Notes under the pieces: generated by a model | What the model was told of the DNA's origin: nothing | What the model saw: only the letters and a program-made list of their open reading frames with translations | Database searches by the model: none | Position numbers and translations under genes: made by a program | Part shown: one piece after another, positions 60,441 to 64,000 of the stretch | Layout: each line of letters begins with the position of its first letter | Numbering within the stretch: the first letter of the stretch is position 1 | NCBI RefSeq assembly: GCF_021495345.1 | Contig: NZ_CP099397.1 | Coordinates: forward strand, 496,001 to 560,000 | Length of the DNA: 64,000 nt | Source: Pseudomonas hydrolytica | Lineage (GTDB): Bacteria; Pseudomonadota; Gammaproteobacteria; Pseudomonadales; Pseudomonadaceae | Direction: 5' to 3'

Positions 60441-61669
60441 GCCGCATCACGTTTTCCTTCCTGGCGCCAGGCGGCGACGCGTTCCATCAGCGCGCGCAGG
60501 ATCGCCGCCGAGTCGCCGATCACCGAGAGGTCGGCACGCTTGATCATGTCGCAGCCGGGATCCATGTTCACCGCCACCACCTTGTCGCAGGCGCCGATGC
60601 CCTGCAGGTGCTGGATGGCGCCGGAGATGCCGACCGCCAGGTAGACGCGGGCGGTGACCCAGGTACCGGTGGCGCCCACCTGGCGGTTACGCGGCATGAA
60701 GCCGTCGTCCACCGCCACGCGCGAGGCACCTTCGGTGGCGCCGAGGGCGACGGCGGCCTGGTGGAACAGCTCCCAGTCCTTCACGCCGTTGCCGCCGGAG
60801 AGAATGAACTCGGCCTCGGCCATGGGAATCTGCGCCGGGTCCACGGCCACCGGGCCGAGATCCTCGATGCGCGGCAGGCTGTGGGCGACCTTCTCGCCCA
60901 GCTCCAGCGGGCGAGCTTCATGGCGGGTTTCGCTGACCGGCTCGGCGCATTCGGCCGCGGCCAGGATCAAGCGGGGCAGGGCGCGCTGGATATCCTGCTG
61001 GCCACTGCCGGCGCGGCCGATGGCCTGCTCGCCGGCGACCTGCCAGACGCGCGTGGCCGGGCGCTCGCCCAGCTTGGCGGCCAGGCGGCGGCCCAGTTCG
61101 CCGCCACCGGTGCGGCTGTCGGGCAGCAGCCAGTGACGCGGCGCCAGTTGGCTTTCCACGGCGCTCAGGGCCAGTACGCGGGCTTCCGGGGCGTAGCCGT
61201 CGAAGGCATCGCCTGCGATGCGCAGCAAGCGGTCGACGCCGGCCGTGTCGAAGGCGCTTTCCTTGTCCTCGCCGAACACCACGGCGACCACGGCGCCGCT
61301 CTCGCCGGCCAGCTTGCGGGCCAGGCCGAGCAGGTCCTTGTCATGGCTGGACAGGCGCCCGCCGACCATGTCCGGCACCACGCAGACGTGGAAGGCCGGT
61401 TGCTCGATCACATGCAGCGGCAGCTGGACTTCGACGCTGGCGCTGCTGCGCTTGCCGGCGGTGCCCTGCTGAGCGCCGCTGCGGTCGATGCGCTTGAGCC
61501 CGGCCGGGCCGATAAAGCCGGCAGCGATGGCGTGCGGGTTCTTGCGGATGATGCCGTTGGGGCCCATCCAGCTGGTCTGGTTCTGGCTCTGCATGGCCGC
61601 ATGCAGCGGATGCAGGCGGTTGCGGGCGATCCACTCGGCGCGCGGGTCGCGGCGGATGATGTCGCTCAT
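60437..61669 (-). CDS. etfA: Electron transfer flavoprotein alpha subunit
   Basis: The 410-residue protein has an extended N-terminal part (about 1-85, with several Arg/His) followed by the ETF alpha domain, and the C-terminal FAD-binding signature GISGAIQHLQGIGACDKVVA and NMDPGCDMIKRADLSVIGD. It pairs with EtfB. The N-terminal extension is longer than in housekeeping EtfA and is typical of the dgc-linked ETF. Its last bases belong to a REP element, which provides the stop codon. dgcB lies upstream with a REP in the gap. Confidence 0.9.
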   Translation of the reverse strand: MSDIIRRDPRAEWIARNRLHPLHAAMQSQNQTSWMGPNGIIRKNPHAIAAGFIGPAGLKRIDRSGAQQGTAGKRSSASVEVQLPLHVIEQPAFHVCVVPDMVGGRLSSHDKDLLGLARKLAGESGAVVAVVFGEDKESAFDTAGVDRLLRIAGDAFDGYAPEARVLALSAVESQLAPRHWLLPDSRTGGGELGRRLAAKLGERPATRVWQVAGEQAIGRAGSGQQDIQRALPRLILAAAECAEPVSETRHEARPLELGEKVAHSLPRIEDLGPVAVDPAQIPMAEAEFILSGGNGVKDWELFHQAAVALGATEGASRVAVDDGFMPRNRQVGATGTWVTARVYLAVGISGAIQHLQGIGACDKVVAVNMDPGCDMIKRADLSVIGDSAAILRALMERVAAWRQEGKRDAA

Positions 61670-61696
61670 GCTGCGATCTCCTGATCAGGCGCTTGC

Positions 61697-61749
61697 GTAG
61701 GGCGGGTGCAACCCGCCGGACAGGTGTTGGCGGGTTGCACCCGCCCTAC
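61697..61749. repeat. GTAGGGCGGGTG-type REP pair between dgcB and etfA
   Basis: GTAGGGCGGGTGCAACCCGCC and GGCGGGTTGCACCCGCCCTAC are inverted copies around an 11-bp core. The element begins 28 bp before the etfA start and ends 20 bp after the dgcB stop, inside the operon. Confidence 0.82.
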
Positions 61750-61769
61750 GTCTGTATGCAGTCGTTTCA

Positions 61770-63731
61770 TCACTGCACCTCCGCCAGTTCACGCCTGGCT
61801 GCCGGCTTTTTTGCCGCCACCTCGACGGGCTCGATCAGCACTTCGGCCACCAGTTCGGCGATGTCCTTGATCTCCGGACGCGGGGCGACCACGCCTTCGA
61901 GCATCGCCGTGCACTGCGGGCAGCCCACGGCCACCAGTTCGGCGCCGGTCTCCTTGATGTCGACCATGCGCATGTCGGGAATCCGCTGCTTGCCGGGGAT
62001 GTCGGTGATCGGCGCGCCGCCGCCACCGCCGCAGCAGCGCGAACGGAAACCGGAGCGTTCCATTTCCTTCACTTCGATGCCGATGGCCTTGAGCACGGCG
62101 CGCGGCGCCTCGTACTCGCCGTTGTAGCGGCCGAGGTAGCAGGGGTCGTGATAGGTCACGCTGGTGGCCTTGCTCTGGCCCAGATTCAGCGAACCCTTGC
62201 GCACCAGCTCGTCGATAAAGGTGCTGTGGTGCAGCACTTCGTAGTGGCCGCCGAGGGCGCCGTATTCGTTCTTCAGCACATGGAAGCTGTGCGGGTCGCA
62301 GCTGACGATGCGCTTGAAGCGGTACTTGCTCAGGGTGGCGATGTTGCGCTTGGCCAGGTTCTGGAAGGTCGCCTCGTCACCCAGACGGCGGGCCACGTCG
62401 CCGCTGTCGCGCTCTTCCAGGCCGAGCACGGCGAAGTCCACGTCGGCAGCCTTGAGCACCTTCACAAAGGCGCGCAGGGTGCGCTGATTGCGCATATCGA
62501 AGGCGCCGTCACCCACCCAGAACAGCACGTCGGTCTCTTGCTTGTCGGCGAGCAGCGGCAGGTTGAGGTCGGCGGCCCAGTTCAGCCGGCCGCCGGGGTT
62601 GAAGCCGCCCGGGTTGTCGGTGGCGATCAGGTTGTCCAGCACCTCGGCGCCCTTGTTCGGCGTGGCGCCCTTTTCCAGGGTCAGGTGGCGGCGCATATCG
62701 ACGATGGCATCGACGTGCTCGATCATCATCGGGCATTCCTCGACGCAGGCGCGGCAGGTGGTGCAGGACCACAGCGTCTCGGCATCCACCAGCGCCTTGC
62801 CTTGCAGCGACACGATCGGCTGATGCGGGCCGCCGCTGTGCTCACCCAGCGGTTTGCCAGGGTAGGGCGAACCGGCGAACTGGGCGTCGTTGCCACCGGC
62901 CAGGCCGATGACCATGTCCTGGATCAGCTTCTTCGGATTGAGCGGCTGGCCGGCGGCGAAGGCCGGGCACATGGCCTCGCACTTGCCGCACTGCACGCAG
63001 GCGTCGAAGCCGAGCAGCTGGTTCCAGGTGAAGTCGGTGGGTTTTTCCACGCCCAGCGGTGCCTTCGGATCGTCCAGATCGAGGGCTTTCAGACCGGTCG
63101 AGCGACCGCCGCCGAAGCGTTCGGCGCGGCGGTGCCAGGCCAGGTGCAGGGCGCCGGCGAAGGCGTGCTTCATCGGCCCGCCCCAGGTCATGCCGAAGAA
63201 CAGCTCGGACACGCCCCAGGCCACGCCGACGGTCAGTACGGCGGCCAGAATCCAGCCGCCGAAGTCGGCCGGCAGAATCCCGGCAACCGGCAGCGTGGCG
63301 ATAAAGAAGCTCGCCGCGAACATCAGCAGGCTCTTCGGCAGGCGCATCCACGGGCCCTTCGACAGCCGGCTCGGCGGGTTGCGCCGGCGCTTGGCGACGA
63401 ACAGGGCGCCGACGAACATCAGCACCGTGGCCGCCAGCAGGGCGAAGCCGAGGATACGGTTGTGCAGGCCGAAACCGTGCACGACGATCGCCAGCACGGC
63501 GGCCAGGACGAAGCCGCCGGCGGTGGCCACGTGAGTCTTGGACATGTACTTGTCGCGCTCGACCACATGGTGCAGATCCACCAGGTAGCGGCGCGGCATC
63601 TTCAGCAGGCCGCCGATCCAGTCGACCTTGGCCGGTCGGCCGCGGCGCCACATGAAGAAGCGCCTGGCCGCGCCGATGACCGCGAGGGCCAGGGCAGCGA
63701 ACAGCAGGATGGGGAGGATGGTGTTCAACAT
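61770..63731 (-). CDS. dgcB: Dimethylglycine catabolism iron-sulfur protein DgcB
   Basis: This 653-residue membrane protein has N-terminal membrane helices (about 5-25, 68-112, 133-180) and two 4Fe-4S centres with cysteines at 245/248/251/255 and 323/326/329/333. It also has two CCG-type domains (HDPCYLGRYNGEYEAPR, RCCGGGGGAPI, and CPQC). It is related to heterodisulfide reductase-like subunits and should pass electrons from ETF or from the demethylase DgcA to the respiratory chain. It lies between dgcA (edge of window) and etfA. Confidence 0.91.
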   Translation of the reverse strand: MLNTILPILLFAALALAVIGAARRFFMWRRGRPAKVDWIGGLLKMPRRYLVDLHHVVERDKYMSKTHVATAGGFVLAAVLAIVVHGFGLHNRILGFALLAATVLMFVGALFVAKRRRNPPSRLSKGPWMRLPKSLLMFAASFFIATLPVAGILPADFGGWILAAVLTVGVAWGVSELFFGMTWGGPMKHAFAGALHLAWHRRAERFGGGRSTGLKALDLDDPKAPLGVEKPTDFTWNQLLGFDACVQCGKCEAMCPAFAAGQPLNPKKLIQDMVIGLAGGNDAQFAGSPYPGKPLGEHSGGPHQPIVSLQGKALVDAETLWSCTTCRACVEECPMMIEHVDAIVDMRRHLTLEKGATPNKGAEVLDNLIATDNPGGFNPGGRLNWAADLNLPLLADKQETDVLFWVGDGAFDMRNQRTLRAFVKVLKAADVDFAVLGLEERDSGDVARRLGDEATFQNLAKRNIATLSKYRFKRIVSCDPHSFHVLKNEYGALGGHYEVLHHSTFIDELVRKGSLNLGQSKATSVTYHDPCYLGRYNGEYEAPRAVLKAIGIEVKEMERSGFRSRCCGGGGGAPITDIPGKQRIPDMRMVDIKETGAELVAVGCPQCTAMLEGVVAPRPEIKDIAELVAEVLIEPVEVAAKKPAARRELAEVQ

Positions 63732-63778
63732 CGGTTGGTCTCCTTGGCGGGACCGAGAGAGTTACGCCGAACCGGTTC

Positions 63779-63880
63779 CCTCCCCCTTGGGGGAGAGGGT
63801 TAGGGAGAGGGGAGTGGCCCGCTACCGAGTTGGCAGATCACCCTCTCCCCCCGCCCTCTCCCGCAAGCGGGAGAGGGGGC
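63779..63880. repeat. CCCTCTCCC-type palindromic repeat between dgcA and dgcB
   Basis: TCCCCCTTGGGGGAGAGGG at the left and CCCTCTCCCGCAAGCGGGAG at the right are the same kind of repeat as at 1627 and 21569. The core between is about 50 bp. Confidence 0.72.
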
Positions 63881-63883
63881 CGC

Positions 63884-64000
63884 TTAAAAGTCCTTGCACA
63901 GACGCAGGGCGTCGTAGATCGCCGCGTGGGTGTTGCGCTGCGCCACGCAGTCGCCAATGCGGAACAGCAGGTAGCCGTCGCCCGACTCGGACAGACAGGG
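63884..64000 (-). CDS. dgcA: Dimethylglycine demethylase DgcA, C-terminal end
   Basis: The last 38 codons are present and the rest lies beyond the right edge. The fragment SGDGYLLFRIGDCVAQRNTH and then AAIYDALRLCKDF is the C-terminus of the FMN/iron-sulfur old-yellow-type dehydrogenase DgcA, which demethylates dimethylglycine to sarcosine. Its placement before dgcB, etfA and etfB supports this. The call rests on a short fragment plus context. Confidence 0.8.
   Translation of the reverse strand, partial: PCLSESGDGYLLFRIGDCVAQRNTHAAIYDALRLCKDF

Overview
The window is about 64 kb of GC-rich (roughly 65%) Pseudomonas-type chromosome. Three things point there: protein-level recognition of several Pseudomonas gene sets (bioA, a PasP-type YceI protein and rhlE2; metF and ahcY; metK, tkt, epd, pgk and fba; gbdR, betIBA, cbcXWV, etfBA and dgcB), an S-adenosylhomocysteine (SAH) riboswitch in front of ahcY, and many GTAG-footed REP palindromes between genes. 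The repeat style resembles the mendocina/alcaligenes/oleovorans side of the genus, but that is an impression. I see no prophage, IS element, CRISPR array, rRNA or tRNA. Coding density is high and genes run on both strands.

Layout. 1-9,900: the 5' end of bioA, a cytochrome b561 + YceI pair, the DEAD-box helicase rhlE2, an orphan periplasmic binding protein, the nucleotide nucleosidase ppnN, two secreted proteins of unknown role and metF. 9,900-17,300: the methyl cycle (metF, ahcY under an SAH riboswitch, metK co-transcribed with an ArsR-methyltransferase fusion regulator that has a perfect 32-bp palindrome in front of it), with MAPEG, cytochrome c', DUF1090 and ligB genes between. 17,300-25,800: a LysR/TDT-transporter divergent pair, then tkt-epd-pgk, two small lipoproteins and fba. 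25,800-46,900: mixed housekeeping and accessory genes: PL7 alginate lyase, PQQ sugar dehydrogenase, YgjP-like metallopeptidase, Gre-like factor, two diguanylate cyclases, YccS, an NfeD/slipin pair, alanine dehydrogenase, a Tat-type intradiol dioxygenase, an SLC13 permease, a BaiN-type flavoprotein, dbpA and an MdtD-type exporter.

46,900-64,000 is a compact quaternary-amine block. It holds betA-betB-betI (choline to glycine betaine), a glycine-betaine-type binding protein, cbcX-cbcW-cbcV (choline/betaine/carnitine ABC transporter), a second ChoX-like binding protein, the AraC-type activator gbdR, then etfB-etfA-dgcB and the end of dgcA (dimethylglycine demethylation with its electron-transfer flavoprotein). 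Uptake, oxidation, regulation and part of demethylation are contiguous, and the methyl groups released connect to the folate and S-adenosylmethionine genes in the first third of the window.

Most of the window is recognisable core genome. The most interesting items are regulatory and structural: the ArsR-methyltransferase/metK operator, the set of REP families sharing a GTAG foot (one of them supplies the stop codon of etfA), three binding proteins around a single ABC core, and two sizeable gene-free stretches flanking the second ChoX gene.
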